Shown piece by piece: positions 1 through 8,992 of a stretch of DNA of 64,000 nt. This stretch comes from Novosphingobium profundi (GTDB taxonomy: Bacteria; Pseudomonadota; Alphaproteobacteria; Sphingomonadales; Sphingomonadaceae), in the NCBI RefSeq assembly GCF_018491765.1, contig NZ_JABWCU010000003.1:310001-374000 (forward strand). The letters are read 5' to 3'. The translations under genes and the position numbers were made by a program. Position 1 is the first letter of the stretch, and every line of letters starts with the position of its first letter. Under the pieces are notes generated by a model. The model had not been told where the DNA came from. It did no database searches and saw only the letters and a program-made list of their open reading frames with translations.

Positions 1-2
1 AT

Positions 3-1124
3 TTCAACAACGTGCTCACCGCGATCCTGGGCACCTGCGACCTCATGCTGATGCGCCACACGCCCGGCGATTCGGACTACGACGACATCCAGCAGATCCG
101 CGCCAATTCGAACCGCGCGGCCTCGCTCACACGCCAGCTCCTGGCCTTCTCGCGCCAGCAGACGCTGCGCCCCGAAGTCATCCAGCTGCCCGACGTGGTG
201 GCCGACGTCGCGCAGATGCTTCGCCGCCTGATCGGCGAGAAAATCGAGCTGGTGGTGAAGCACGACCGTGATCTGGGTCCGGTGCGCGCCGACCCGACGC
301 AGCTCGAACAGGTGATCGTCAACTTGTGCGTCAACGCGCGCGACGCGATGCAGGCGCGCGGCGACGGTTCGGGCAAGCTGACCTTGTCCACGCGCAAGGT
401 GGCGACCACCGAACTGCGCGCCCAGCGCAGCGAGATCATCCCGGCGGGCGACTACACCGCGCTCATCGTCGAGGACACCGGCGGCGGCATTCCGCCCGAA
501 GTGGTAGGCAAGATCTTCGAGCCCTTCTTCACCACCAAGGAGCAGGGCAAGGGGACGGGGCTGGGCCTCTCGACGGTCTATGGCATCGTCAAGCAATCGG
601 GTGGCTTCATTTTCGTCGAGAGTGAAGTGGGCAAGGGCACCCGCTTCATCGTCTATCTGCCGGTACATCACCTGGCCCCGGGCGCGTCGGCAGCGCCGGT
701 CGCCGAAGCGGAACCCGAGGCGGAGCCCAGCCAGTGGGCCGGTGGCGGGCGCGTGCTGTTGGTCGAGGACGAGGTCACCGTGCGCATCATTGCTGAACGC
801 GCGCTCCTGCGGCAGGGCTACGAGGTGACTTGTGCGCAGGACGGCGAGGATGGCCTTGCCATCGTCGAAGACGTGGTCGCGGCCGGCGGCGGCTTCGATC
901 TCGTCGTATCCGACGTGGTCATGCCCGGGCTCGACGGACCCGGGATGGCGCGGGCGATCCGGGGCATCGTGCCCGGGCTGCCGGTGCTGTTCATGTCGGG
1001 CTATGCCGAGGAACAGCTGCGCAAGGAGATCGGCCTTGCCAACGCCTGGTTCATGCCCAAGCCCTTTTCGGTCCAGCAACTTTCCGAGAAGGTCGGCGAC
1101 GTCCTGGCGAAGGCCGCGCGCTAA
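3..1124 (+). CDS. cckA: CckA-type hybrid histidine kinase, 3' part (5' end cut by window)
   Basis: The frame is open from the window edge; its first residues, FNNVLTAI, are the tail of the CckA-like H-box (HDFNNLLTAI), so the phosphoacceptor His and the sensory region lie outside. What remains is the dimerisation helix, a GHKL ATPase domain (N-box QLEQVIVNLCVNARDAM, G1 DTGGGIP, G2 GKGTGLGLS), a short Ala/Pro/Glu linker and a C-terminal receiver domain with acidic VEDE, phosphoacceptor Asp in VVSDVVMPG and Lys in MPKPFS. CckA sits at the membrane and feeds phosphate through ChpT to the cell-cycle regulator CtrA. The H-box remnant, the receiver and the recA neighbour support cckA over other hybrid kinases. 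The GTG at 12 is only an internal codon. Confidence 0.85.
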   Translation, partial: FNNVLTAILGTCDLMLMRHTPGDSDYDDIQQIRANSNRAASLTRQLLAFSRQQTLRPEVIQLPDVVADVAQMLRRLIGEKIELVVKHDRDLGPVRADPTQLEQVIVNLCVNARDAMQARGDGSGKLTLSTRKVATTELRAQRSEIIPAGDYTALIVEDTGGGIPPEVVGKIFEPFFTTKEQGKGTGLGLSTVYGIVKQSGGFIFVESEVGKGTRFIVYLPVHHLAPGASAAPVAEAEPEAEPSQWAGGGRVLLVEDEVTVRIIAERALLRQGYEVTCAQDGEDGLAIVEDVVAAGGGFDLVVSDVVMPGLDGPGMARAIRGIVPGLPVLFMSGYAEEQLRKEIGLANAWFMPKPFSVQQLSEKVGDVLAKAAR

Positions 1125-1528
1125 GGCTCGCGGCTGTGCGCGACGCATCGAAACAGTGGAAAAACGCTTAGGGCCTGCGGGCCGGGACAGGCAGGCCTTC
1201 TCGCCTGCTCAGGTGCGCATGCGCGCGTGGCGATCGTGATTGCGAGGTGGCGCGTCTAGGTGCTTTCGGGGCGGGCCCCGGGTGGCTTCATAGTGAACCC
1301 GCAAGGGCTGGTTCCCGCGCCCGCTGAGGCTTTTGCGTCGGTCATGCGGGGTGCGCGCGGACTGTGCCCCGCCGGGCTGCCAGCCTTGGTGCAGGGCGGT
1401 GCCGGGGGCGGGGATTAAAAATTGTCCATTCCTGCATGTTCTCATCTTGTTCACGTGGAACAAATGCGATACATGGCTCCCGGTGACGTTGACCTTTCCG
1501 GTCAGCCCGGTAGCAAAGGGGAAGTTTT
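1125..1528. other. cckA-recA intergenic region
   Basis: About 400 bases without a convincing gene. It holds a weak hairpin just after cckA (arms at 1172-1178 and 1191-1197, followed by TTC, so at best a poor terminator) and, near recA, an SOS box. Nothing recognisable between about 1200 and 1420. Confidence 0.6.
1438..1452 (+). promoter_or_regulatory. LexA (SOS) box of recA
   Basis: A direct repeat GTTC, seven bases, GTTC, ending 76 bases before the recA start codon. GTTC-N7-GTTC is the established alphaproteobacterial LexA operator, unlike the palindromic enterobacterial box. The match is exact and the position suits repression of the recA promoter. Confidence 0.85.
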
Positions 1529-2602
1529 ATGGCTGCTCAGCTCAAGCTGATCCAGGAAGGCAAGGAAAAGGACGCAATGGACCGTCAAAAGGCGCTCGAT
1601 GCGGCGCTCGCCCAGATCGACCGCGCGTTCGGCAAGGGTTCGGCGATGAAGCTGGGCTCGAAGGAGACGATGCAGGTCGAGGCGATCTCGACCGGCTCGC
1701 TCGGGCTCGACATTGCGCTTGGCGTGGGCGGTCTGCCCAAGGGCCGTGTGATCGAGGTCTATGGCCCGGAAAGCTCGGGCAAGACCACGCTCGCGCTCCA
1801 CGTCATCGCCGAGGCGCAGAAGAACGGCGGCACCGCGGCCTTCATCGACGCCGAGCACGCGCTCGACCCGGTCTACGCCAAGAAGCTGGGCGTGGACATC
1901 GATGAACTGATCGTCTCGCAGCCCGACACCGGCGAACAGGCGCTTGAGATCACCGACACGCTGGTGCGCTCGAACGCGATCGACGTCCTGGTGGTCGACT
2001 CGGTCGCCGCGCTCGTTCCCCGTGCCGAGATCGAGGGCGAGATGGGCGACAGCCACGTCGGCCTGCAGGCCCGCCTGATGAGCCAGTCGCTGCGCAAGCT
2101 GACCGGTTCGATCAACCGTTCCAAGTGCATGGTGATCTTCATCAACCAGCTGCGCATGAAGATCGGCGTGATGTACGGCAACCCCGAGACGACGACGGGC
2201 GGTAACGCGCTCAAGTTCTATGCCTCGGTTCGTCTCGACATCCGCCGCACCGGCCAGATCAAGGACCGCGACGACATCATCGGCAACGCGACCCGCGTGA
2301 AGGTGGTGAAGAACAAGGTCGCGCCCCCGTTCAAGCAGGTCGAGTTCGACATCATGTACGGCGAGGGCATCTCCAAGATCGGCGAGATTCTCGATCTCGG
2401 CGTCAAGGCCGGCATCGTCGAGAAGTCGGGTTCGTGGTTCAGCTACGATTCGATCCGCATCGGCCAGGGCCGTGAGAACGCCAAGACCTTCCTTAAGGAA
2501 AACACCGAGGTCTGTGAGCGCCTGGAAAAGGCGATCCGTGGCCAGACCGAGGGCCTGTCCGAAGAGATGATGGTCGGCCCCTCGGCGGAAGACGAGGATT
2601 GA
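1529..2602 (+). CDS. recA: Recombinase RecA
   Basis: 357 residues, the usual length. RecA polymerises on single-stranded DNA, pairs and exchanges strands, and stimulates LexA self-cleavage. Visible are Walker A GPESSGKT near residue 80, Walker [11 protein letters not shown] near 150, the DNA-binding loops ([14 protein letters not shown] and the [12 protein letters not shown] region) and the acidic tail ending SAEDED. The ATG at 1529 follows an AGGGGAAG ribosome-binding site. A second in-frame ATG at 1577, with AAGGAC before it, is possible and would remove 16 residues, but N-terminal extensions of this kind are normal in sphingomonad RecA. It stands alone between an SOS box and a strong terminator. 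Confidence 0.97.
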   Translation: MAAQLKLIQEGKEKDAMDRQKALDAALAQIDRAFGKGSAMKLGSKETMQVEAISTGSLGLDIALGVGGLPKGRVIEVYGPESSGKTTLALHVIAEAQKNGGTAAFIDAEHALDPVYAKKLGVDIDELIVSQPDTGEQALEITDTLVRSNAIDVLVVDSVAALVPRAEIEGEMGDSHVGLQARLMSQSLRKLTGSINRSKCMVIFINQLRMKIGVMYGNPETTTGGNALKFYASVRLDIRRTGQIKDRDDIIGNATRVKVVKNKVAPPFKQVEFDIMYGEGISKIGEILDLGVKAGIVEKSGSWFSYDSIRIGQGRENAKTFLKENTEVCERLEKAIRGQTEGLSEEMMVGPSAEDED

Positions 2603-2652
2603 TCGATCGGCAGATGCGGGAATGAGCCTGGTTTCGTTCCCGCTGGCCCCAC

Positions 2653-2687
2653 GAAAAAGCCCCGGACGCAAGTCCGGGGCTTTTTCG
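2653..2687. terminator. Bidirectional terminator between recA and the convergent gene
   Basis: A near-perfect hairpin, AAAAAGCCCCGGAC pairing with GTCCGGGGCTTTTT, with A-rich and T-rich flanks, so it can stop recA on the plus strand and the minus-strand gene ending at 2714. Confidence 0.9.
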
Positions 2688-2713
2688 TGCCGGTTGCCGA
2701 AGAACGCTGGAGC

Positions 2714-2968
2714 TCAGGGCGCCCGGTCGAGCAAGTCGAGGAAATTGCGCGCGGCCTCGCGCTCGGCCTCGTCCTTGAAGGCGACGTCGAGATCGGGCGC
2801 AACGCCGAGCATGTACATCAGCGCCCAGAGCGCGAAGCGCCGGCCGGGGTCCTGCTCGAGCCCGAAATCGACGCGCATCTTCTCGGTCGCGCTTTCGAAG
2901 GCGGCGGGGCTGATCGTGGTTGGATCGTCGGTGCCGAAATAGCGGCGCAGCTGGTCGTTGAAGTCCAT
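2714..2968 (-). CDS. Small conserved-type protein of unknown function (84 aa)
   Basis: I do not recognise a family. The 84-residue product is acidic and soluble, with no signal peptide or membrane segment. It begins MDFNDQLRRYFGT, has a hydrophobic middle helix (RFALWALMYMLG) and a charged C-terminal helix (KDEAEREAARNFLDLL), so it is probably helical. The ATG at 2968 lies 17 bases after the stop of the threonine dehydratase-like gene and is the last gene of the minus-strand run that starts with btaA. A longer open frame upstream overlaps that enzyme and is not credible. Confidence 0.6.
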   Translation of the reverse strand: MDFNDQLRRYFGTDDPTTISPAAFESATEKMRVDFGLEQDPGRRFALWALMYMLGVAPDLDVAFKDEAEREAARNFLDLLDRAP

Positions 2969-2985
2969 GGGGCGGGGCTGGACGC

Positions 2986-3963
2986 TCAGCGGACCGGGGT
3001 CAAGACTTTTGCAAAGGCAGCCGCATCGGTGTTGCCGCCCGAAAGGATCACCGCAGTGCGTGCCGTCACTTCGAGCTTGCCCGCAAGAACAGCCGCCAGT
3101 GCCGCCGCGCCGCCCGGTTCGACAACTAGCCGCAGCTTCTCGAAGGCGAGGCGCTGGGCGGCGGCGACTTCGCGCGGAGTGACGACGAGGCCGAACGGGC
3201 AGCGTGCGGCGAGCACGGCGAAGTTGATCGGATGGGTGGCGGGCGTCTGCAGTGCGTCGCATGCGGTCGGCGGGGCGTCGGGAGCGACTGTCTGGATGGC
3301 GCCGGCTGCGAGACTGCGACAGACGTCATCCCAGCCTTCCGGCTCGACCGGCACGATCGCCGCGTCGGGACAGGCGAGCGCAAGTCCGGCGGTCAGCCCG
3401 CCGCCGCCGCAGGGCGAAACGACGAGGTCGGGGCCAGAGCCAGTCATGTGTTCCATCTGCCGGGCAAGTTCGATACCCGCCGATCCTTGGCCCTCGATGA
3501 CCCAGGGATCCCCGAAGGGGTGCACCAGTGTTGCGCCCTTGTCGGCGCACAGGGCCTGCGCGACGGCATCGCGGTTCACCCCGCCGGGCCGGTCGTAGAG
3601 CACGACTTCGGCGCCAAGCGCGCGGGTGTTGGCGAGTTTCACCGCCGGCGCGTCGACGGGCATCACGATGGTGGCTGCGATGCCGAGCCGGCGCGCTGCC
3701 CAGGCGAGGCCCTGCGCGTGGTTGCCGCTGGAAACTCCGACCACGCCGCGCGCGCGTTCGTCTGCATCAAGCGCGCTCAGCCGGTGCCAGGCGCCGCGAA
3801 TCTTGAACGCGCCGATCGGCTGCAGGCATTCGGCCTTGCACCAGATCGTGCGCCCCTCGATCTCCAGCGCGAGGAGCGGCGTTGCGGGCAGGATCGCCGC
3901 GACGGCGCGCGCGGCCTCGAGAACGCCGTCATGGGTGGGCGTGCGAAGTGGGGTCCGGGTCAT
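2986..3963 (-). CDS. Threonine/serine dehydratase-family PLP enzyme
   Basis: 325 residues, the single-domain size of catabolic threonine dehydratase or serine racemase; it lacks the C-terminal ACT-like regulatory domain of biosynthetic IlvA. Fold type II PLP motifs are clear: the Schiff-base Lys in IGAFKIRGA near residue 54, the asparagine loop SSGNHAQG near 90, the phosphate-binding glycine loop SPCGGGGL near 190, and SGGN close to the C-terminus. It should deaminate L-threonine or L-serine to the 2-oxo acid, or act as a racemase; sequence alone does not choose. It lies 15 bases after btaB and is probably in the same transcript. Start ATG at 3963. Confidence 0.8.
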   Translation of the reverse strand: MTRTPLRTPTHDGVLEAARAVAAILPATPLLALEIEGRTIWCKAECLQPIGAFKIRGAWHRLSALDADERARGVVGVSSGNHAQGLAWAARRLGIAATIVMPVDAPAVKLANTRALGAEVVLYDRPGGVNRDAVAQALCADKGATLVHPFGDPWVIEGQGSAGIELARQMEHMTGSGPDLVVSPCGGGGLTAGLALACPDAAIVPVEPEGWDDVCRSLAAGAIQTVAPDAPPTACDALQTPATHPINFAVLAARCPFGLVVTPREVAAAQRLAFEKLRLVVEPGGAAALAAVLAGKLEVTARTAVILSGGNTDAAAFAKVLTPVR

Positions 3964-3978
3964 CCCCCGTCCATAGCC

Positions 3979-4623
3979 TCAGCGGGTGAGCCGCACCAAC
4001 TGGTAATAGCAGGCTGGGCCATGCACGACTTCGCAGCGCAGCCCATGGGCATGGGCGTAGCGCTGCGCGACCGAGGCGAGATCGGTGCGCGGGGTCACGT
4101 GAAAGCGCCTTAGCCACCCGAGGAGTGCGTTCCGGGCGGGACCCGGCAGGCCGCGCAAGTCTCCAAAATCGACCACCTGGAGCGATCCCCCCGGTGCGAG
4201 TGCGGCGCAGGCCTGGCCAAGGCAGGCTGGCCAGTCGGGGATCATCGAGATCGCGTAGGATAGGACGATGCGATCGAAGACGGCGCCGCCGAACAGCGTG
4301 CGGGCCTCAAAGCGCGTCGCATCGCCCTGCGCCAGCAGGACCTCGCGGGGGAGCCGTGCGCGCGCGGTCTTGAGCATTTCGCTGGAGATGTCGAGCCCGT
4401 GGCACTCGACGCCCGGCCAGACGCGCGCGATCGCGGCGAGGTTGCGCCCGGTGCCGCAGCCCAGTTCGAGGACGCGCATGCCCGGCTGCACGTCGAGCTC
4501 GCGGATCAACCGGTCGCGGCCGAACAGGTAGTACTTGCGCGTCAGGTCGTAGATCGGGCGCTGCCAGCGATAAATCGCGTCCATCAGCCCGGCGTGATCG
4601 CTCGTGGAAATCGGGCTCGCCAC
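3979..4623 (-). CDS. btaB: BtaB-like S-adenosylmethionine methyltransferase (betaine lipid synthesis)
   Basis: 214 residues with a class I SAM-binding core: motif I VLELGCGTGRN near residue 50, acidic motif II HGLDIS, and FDRIVLSYAISMIPDW for motif IV. BtaB adds three methyl groups to diacylglyceryl-homoserine to give the betaine lipid DGTS. The N-terminal part (YRWQRPIYDLTRKYYLFGRDRLI) is typical of the BtaB group, and the gene starts 5 bases after btaA stops, which makes the assignment much firmer than the generic methyltransferase fold would. Soluble or membrane-surface enzyme, no signal peptide. Confidence 0.85.
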   Translation of the reverse strand: MASPISTSDHAGLMDAIYRWQRPIYDLTRKYYLFGRDRLIRELDVQPGMRVLELGCGTGRNLAAIARVWPGVECHGLDISSEMLKTARARLPREVLLAQGDATRFEARTLFGGAVFDRIVLSYAISMIPDWPACLGQACAALAPGGSLQVVDFGDLRGLPGPARNALLGWLRRFHVTPRTDLASVAQRYAHAHGLRCEVVHGPACYYQLVRLTR

Positions 4624-4628
4624 GTGGA

Positions 4629-5879
4629 TCAGCCCTTGCGTACGTAAAGGTGGACGCCGCCGTAGATTGACGAGCGGTCATCCTGGGTCGCGCGGCGCGA
4701 TTCGGCCTCGCGGTAGTCCCAGCCCTCGAGGATCGCCTCGGGGACCCGGCCGGGGAGGAGCGAGGGCGCGGCGGCGGTGCGGAACAGGACACGTGCGCCC
4801 GGACGCGACACGCGGGTCAGTTCGGCCCAGAGGTCGGTGAGTTGCCCGTCGCTCATCCAGTCCTGCGCGTCCAGCAGGATGAAGCGGTTGAACGCGCCGT
4901 TGTCGCTCGATCGCAGAACTTGCGTGAAATTGGCGTGGCGCACGGTGAGGCGTCCGAGCCGTGCGCGCACGCCGTCGATCTGGCCTTGCTGGAGGTAGGG
5001 GGGCAGCGGGGCCTCGTGGCCGCGCCCGTAGCCACGCGCGAAGGCCTGCCAGGCAAAGTAGTTGTCGTTGACCGGAAAGTCGCAGGCAAGCTTCTCGAGC
5101 CGCTCGCGCAGCACGTCGACCATGCGCTGCTCGCCGGCGAGCGCATCGTATTGCGCAGGAGGAATGCCGAGGCCGAACAGCGAGGCGGGATGGTTGGTCA
5201 GCCAGCGCACCAGACGGCGCTCGAAGACAGGGGCGAAGCGCGCCTCGAACAGGCGGCGTTGTTCGTCGAGGCTGCCCGCGCCCAGGATTTCGGCCGGGTC
5301 AAGCTTGTAGAGCCGGGCGATCACGTGCGCCGCGCCGATGAAGCCGCCGAGCAGACCCTGCTTGTAGATTCCACGCGTGAAGGCACGGATGCGGCGCCGG
5401 CCGACGAGGTCGCGGCCCTCCCAATAGCGGCGCGTGGTCTCGTCGAGGTGGGGCGCGATCCGTTCGCGGTAGAGCGCGAGGTTGCCGGGATGATCGGCCT
5501 CCGCGATGAACTGGCGCAATTGCGCGTAGTCGGTCAACTCGCGCAGCGCGACATGCTTGAGCTTGTTGAGCGCGATATGCGCGGTATTGAGATCGACCAC
5601 GGTAATCGCGGCCGGATCGGCGGTGAGGTAGGAAAGGGCGTTGCACCCACCGCTCGCGATGGTGAGCACGCGGCTTTCGCCGTCGAGCGCGAGCGCGGCC
5701 ATGTCGGCCACGGGGTCTTCCCAGATCTGCGCATAGACCAGCCCCTTGAAGGCGAGCGCGAAGGCCTTGTCGAGCAGCCGCGCACCGGTACGTGCCTCGC
5801 TGCGCACCACCGCGCGCTGGATCAGCTTTGAACCATCTTCGTGGCCGCGTCCGGCGCGTCTCGCCTGGTTGGGAAACAT
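4629..5879 (-). CDS. btaA: BtaA: S-adenosylmethionine:diacylglycerol 3-amino-3-carboxypropyltransferase
   Basis: 416 residues of the DUF3419 family. BtaA moves the 3-amino-3-carboxypropyl group of SAM onto diacylglycerol, the first step of DGTS synthesis. Family marks are LVYAQIWEDP near residue 40, the SAM-binding VLTIASGGCNALSYL near 60, the following VVDLNTAHIALNKLK, and GAFNRFILLDAQDWM near 345. I chose ATG 5879 because AAGGACAAGG stands just upstream; the open frame continues 57 codons further 5' but that part has no family character and covers the candidate Pho box. First gene of a minus-strand run btaA, btaB, dehydratase, 84-aa protein. Confidence 0.9.
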   Translation of the reverse strand: MFPNQARRAGRGHEDGSKLIQRAVVRSEARTGARLLDKAFALAFKGLVYAQIWEDPVADMAALALDGESRVLTIASGGCNALSYLTADPAAITVVDLNTAHIALNKLKHVALRELTDYAQLRQFIAEADHPGNLALYRERIAPHLDETTRRYWEGRDLVGRRRIRAFTRGIYKQGLLGGFIGAAHVIARLYKLDPAEILGAGSLDEQRRLFEARFAPVFERRLVRWLTNHPASLFGLGIPPAQYDALAGEQRMVDVLRERLEKLACDFPVNDNYFAWQAFARGYGRGHEAPLPPYLQQGQIDGVRARLGRLTVRHANFTQVLRSSDNGAFNRFILLDAQDWMSDGQLTDLWAELTRVSRPGARVLFRTAAAPSLLPGRVPEAILEGWDYREAESRRATQDDRSSIYGGVHLYVRKG

Positions 5880-5935
5880 GGCTGCCTTGTCCTTCGTTCC
5901 TGCACTCGTGTGCTTTGGCGAAATGCCTCGCGCGC

Positions 5936-5953
5936 GTGACCGCGCAATGACGT
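5936..5953 (-). promoter_or_regulatory. Candidate Pho box upstream of btaA
   Basis: Read on the minus strand: ACGTCAT, four bases, CGGTCAC. This matches the PhoB half-site pair CTGTCAT-N4-CTGTCAC at 11 of 14 positions with the correct 11-base period. It ends 56 bases before the btaA start. Betaine lipids are established phosphate-starvation lipids, so PhoB control is expected; the site itself is an inference from one imperfect match. Confidence 0.5.
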
Positions 5954-6104
5954 CTCGATGGCAGTTTGTGACACTCTCGGAGGTGAGGCGCAGGCGTGAC
6001 AGATGTGCACATCCCGGCCGCTGCGGGTCTCGCCGGAGTTGAGTTGTCACACAGGACCCCTATATGCGGTCCTTTCCCGAGAATTGGGCGCAGGAGACGA
6101 ATTG

Positions 6105-7316
<1,212 letters not shown>

Positions 7317-7346
7317 GCTGTTCGAGGCAATTGCCAGACTGTAACG

Positions 7347-7372
7347 ATCACCCCCGCCTTTGCGGGGGTGAT
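7347..7372. other. Perfect hairpin between synthase and decarboxylase
   Basis: Arms ATCACCCCCGC (7347-7357) and GCGGGGGTGAT (7362-7372) around a CTTT loop, 30 bases after the synthase stop and about 20 before the decarboxylase start. It has no T-run, so it is more likely an RNA-stability or attenuating element than a full terminator. Confidence 0.6.
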
Positions 7373-7393
7373 GCTTTGTAGGTGTTGAGGAAT

Positions 7394-8596
7394 ATGGAAA
7401 CCAGGGCCGGTGATCCGGGCGCCTTTGCCGACTTCGACCTGTCGCGCGTCGACAGCCCGGCCTTCGTGGTCGATGCCGCGAAGCTGAGGTCCAATCTCCA
7501 GATCCTGCAGGACGTGGGCGAGCGTTCGGGGGCCAAGGTGCTCTCGGCGCTGAAAGCCTTCTCGATGTGGTCGACCGCGCCGATCGTGGGCGAGTACCTC
7601 GACGGGGTGTGCACCTCGGGGCTGTGGGAGGCGCGGCTGGCGTCCGAGTTCTACGACGGCGAGATCGCGACTTATTGCGCGGCCTACAAGCCCGACGAAC
7701 TCGACGAGATCTTGCGCCTTTCGGACCACGTGATCTTCAATTCGCCCCAGCAGATCGTGCGCTGCTCGGCGATCCTCGAGGCGGCGCGCGCGCGCGGCGA
7801 GACGTTCGACATCGGCCTGCGCATCAATCCGATGCACCCCGAGGGCGAAGTTCCCAAGTACGACCCCTCCGCGCCGCATTCGCGCCTTGGCTTCCCGATC
7901 GATCAGCTCGAGGAAGCGCACATCGAGATGGTTGACGGCATCCACTTCCACAACTTGTGCGAGCAGGATTTCGGCCCGCTCGAACGCACCTGGGACAAGG
8001 TGTTCGACTATCTCGAGCCCTATTTCGGCCAGCTCAAGTGGATCAACCTCGGCGGCGGGCACCACATTACCCGCGCCGACTACGAACGTGAGGAGCTGAT
8101 TACCTTCCTCTCCGACATGGCCGAGGACACGGGCGCGGAAATCTACATCGAGCCGGGCGAGGCGGTCGCGCTCGATGCCGGGATACTCGTGGGCACGGTG
8201 CTCGACATCGGCTGGAACGGCATGCCCGTGGCCGTCGTCGACGTGTCGGCCACCTGCCACATGCCCGACGTAATCGAAGCGCCCTATCGCCCGGCGATGC
8301 TGGGCGAGCGGCCACTCGCCGAGGCGGGCATGGTCGACGAGGGAGAGGGCGGTGCGGTGCGCCTGGGTGGGCCCTCGTGCCTCGCAGGCGACGTGATCGG
8401 CGACTACCGGTTCCCCGAAAATCCGCAGCCGGGCACGCGTTTCGCGTTCCTCGACCAGGCTCATTACTCGATGGTCAAGACGACGACCTTCAACGGCGTG
8501 CCCTTGCCCTCGATCTGGCTGTGGGATTCCGAGACGGACTCGCTCGAATGCATTCGCCGCTTCGACTACGAGGATTTTCGCGACCGTCTGAGTTGA
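7394..8596 (+). CDS. nspC: Carboxynorspermidine decarboxylase
   Basis: 400 residues, alanine racemase-fold PLP decarboxylase. It removes CO2 from carboxynorspermidine or carboxyspermidine to yield (nor)spermidine. Visible are the PLP Lys in LSALKAFS at residue 54, the His in DGIHFHNLCEQ, the glycine-rich INLGGGHHIT phosphate loop and the YIEPGEAVALDAG motif, all NspC-type. The start is ATG 7394, close behind GAGG; a GTG at 7382 would add four residues. Together with the preceding synthase it forms the SAM-independent carboxyspermidine route; no speD or speE is present in the window. Confidence 0.92.
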   Translation: METRAGDPGAFADFDLSRVDSPAFVVDAAKLRSNLQILQDVGERSGAKVLSALKAFSMWSTAPIVGEYLDGVCTSGLWEARLASEFYDGEIATYCAAYKPDELDEILRLSDHVIFNSPQQIVRCSAILEAARARGETFDIGLRINPMHPEGEVPKYDPSAPHSRLGFPIDQLEEAHIEMVDGIHFHNLCEQDFGPLERTWDKVFDYLEPYFGQLKWINLGGGHHITRADYEREELITFLSDMAEDTGAEIYIEPGEAVALDAGILVGTVLDIGWNGMPVAVVDVSATCHMPDVIEAPYRPAMLGERPLAEAGMVDEGEGGAVRLGGPSCLAGDVIGDYRFPENPQPGTRFAFLDQAHYSMVKTTTFNGVPLPSIWLWDSETDSLECIRRFDYEDFRDRLS

Positions 8597-8992
8597 GCTT
8601 TGGTTGAAACGCGGGCGCGGGCTTGTTAGGCGCGCCGGCGTTCGGCTTGTCCCGCACGGCGTCCCGTTGAGCGGGGCCTATGCGAATCGCACGGATCGAG
8701 TCGTTAAGTCGCGTGTTTTATCCAGGTGGTAGAAACGCATTTCATGCGCTTGCGAGCTGGCTCAGGCCTGCTTCGAGCGGCTTAATCAAGGCTCTGGAAA
8801 CGAAAGGAAAAATTCGGATCGCAGGCAGGGTTTCGCATGTCGCGCCCTAGCCGTGTGACGGTTTTGTGAAATCAGTGGTTTTTCACTTGCAGTTCAGCGC
8901 ATCCGTCTTATATCCGCCCCTCGCTGCCCCATGGGGACTTCCAAACCGCAAGGCAGCTTTGTCGCTAACAATTTTGCTGGGGGTCCCTTGAA
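8597..8992 (+). other. Long gap before ornithine decarboxylase (promoter and leader)
   Basis: 396 bases without a convincing gene. The last 110 bases carry a plausible promoter and a structured leader, annotated separately. The part up to about 8880 shows only a few short hairpin possibilities. The gap is large enough to contain the speF RNA motif described upstream of ornithine decarboxylase genes in alphaproteobacteria, but I cannot confirm its structure by eye. Confidence 0.5.
8887..8992 (+). promoter_or_regulatory. Promoter and structured leader of ornithine decarboxylase
   Basis: TTGCAG at 8887-8892 and TTATAT at 8908-8913 form a plausible -35/-10 pair with 15 bases between. The predicted leader can pair GCTGCC (from 8924) with GGCAGC (from 8952), and GGGAC (8934-8938) with GTCCC (8983-8987). 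The second pairing would occlude the GGGGGT that serves as ribosome-binding site for the TTG start at 8993, so the leader could switch translation. An ATG at 8931 opens a 30-codon frame that overlaps the decarboxylase start out of frame and ends at 9023. Confidence 0.45.

Noticed and set aside
5880..6050. Longer N-terminus for BtaA
   Set aside because: The extra 57 codons have no family similarity, cover the promoter and candidate Pho box, and ATG 5879 has a good ribosome-binding site.
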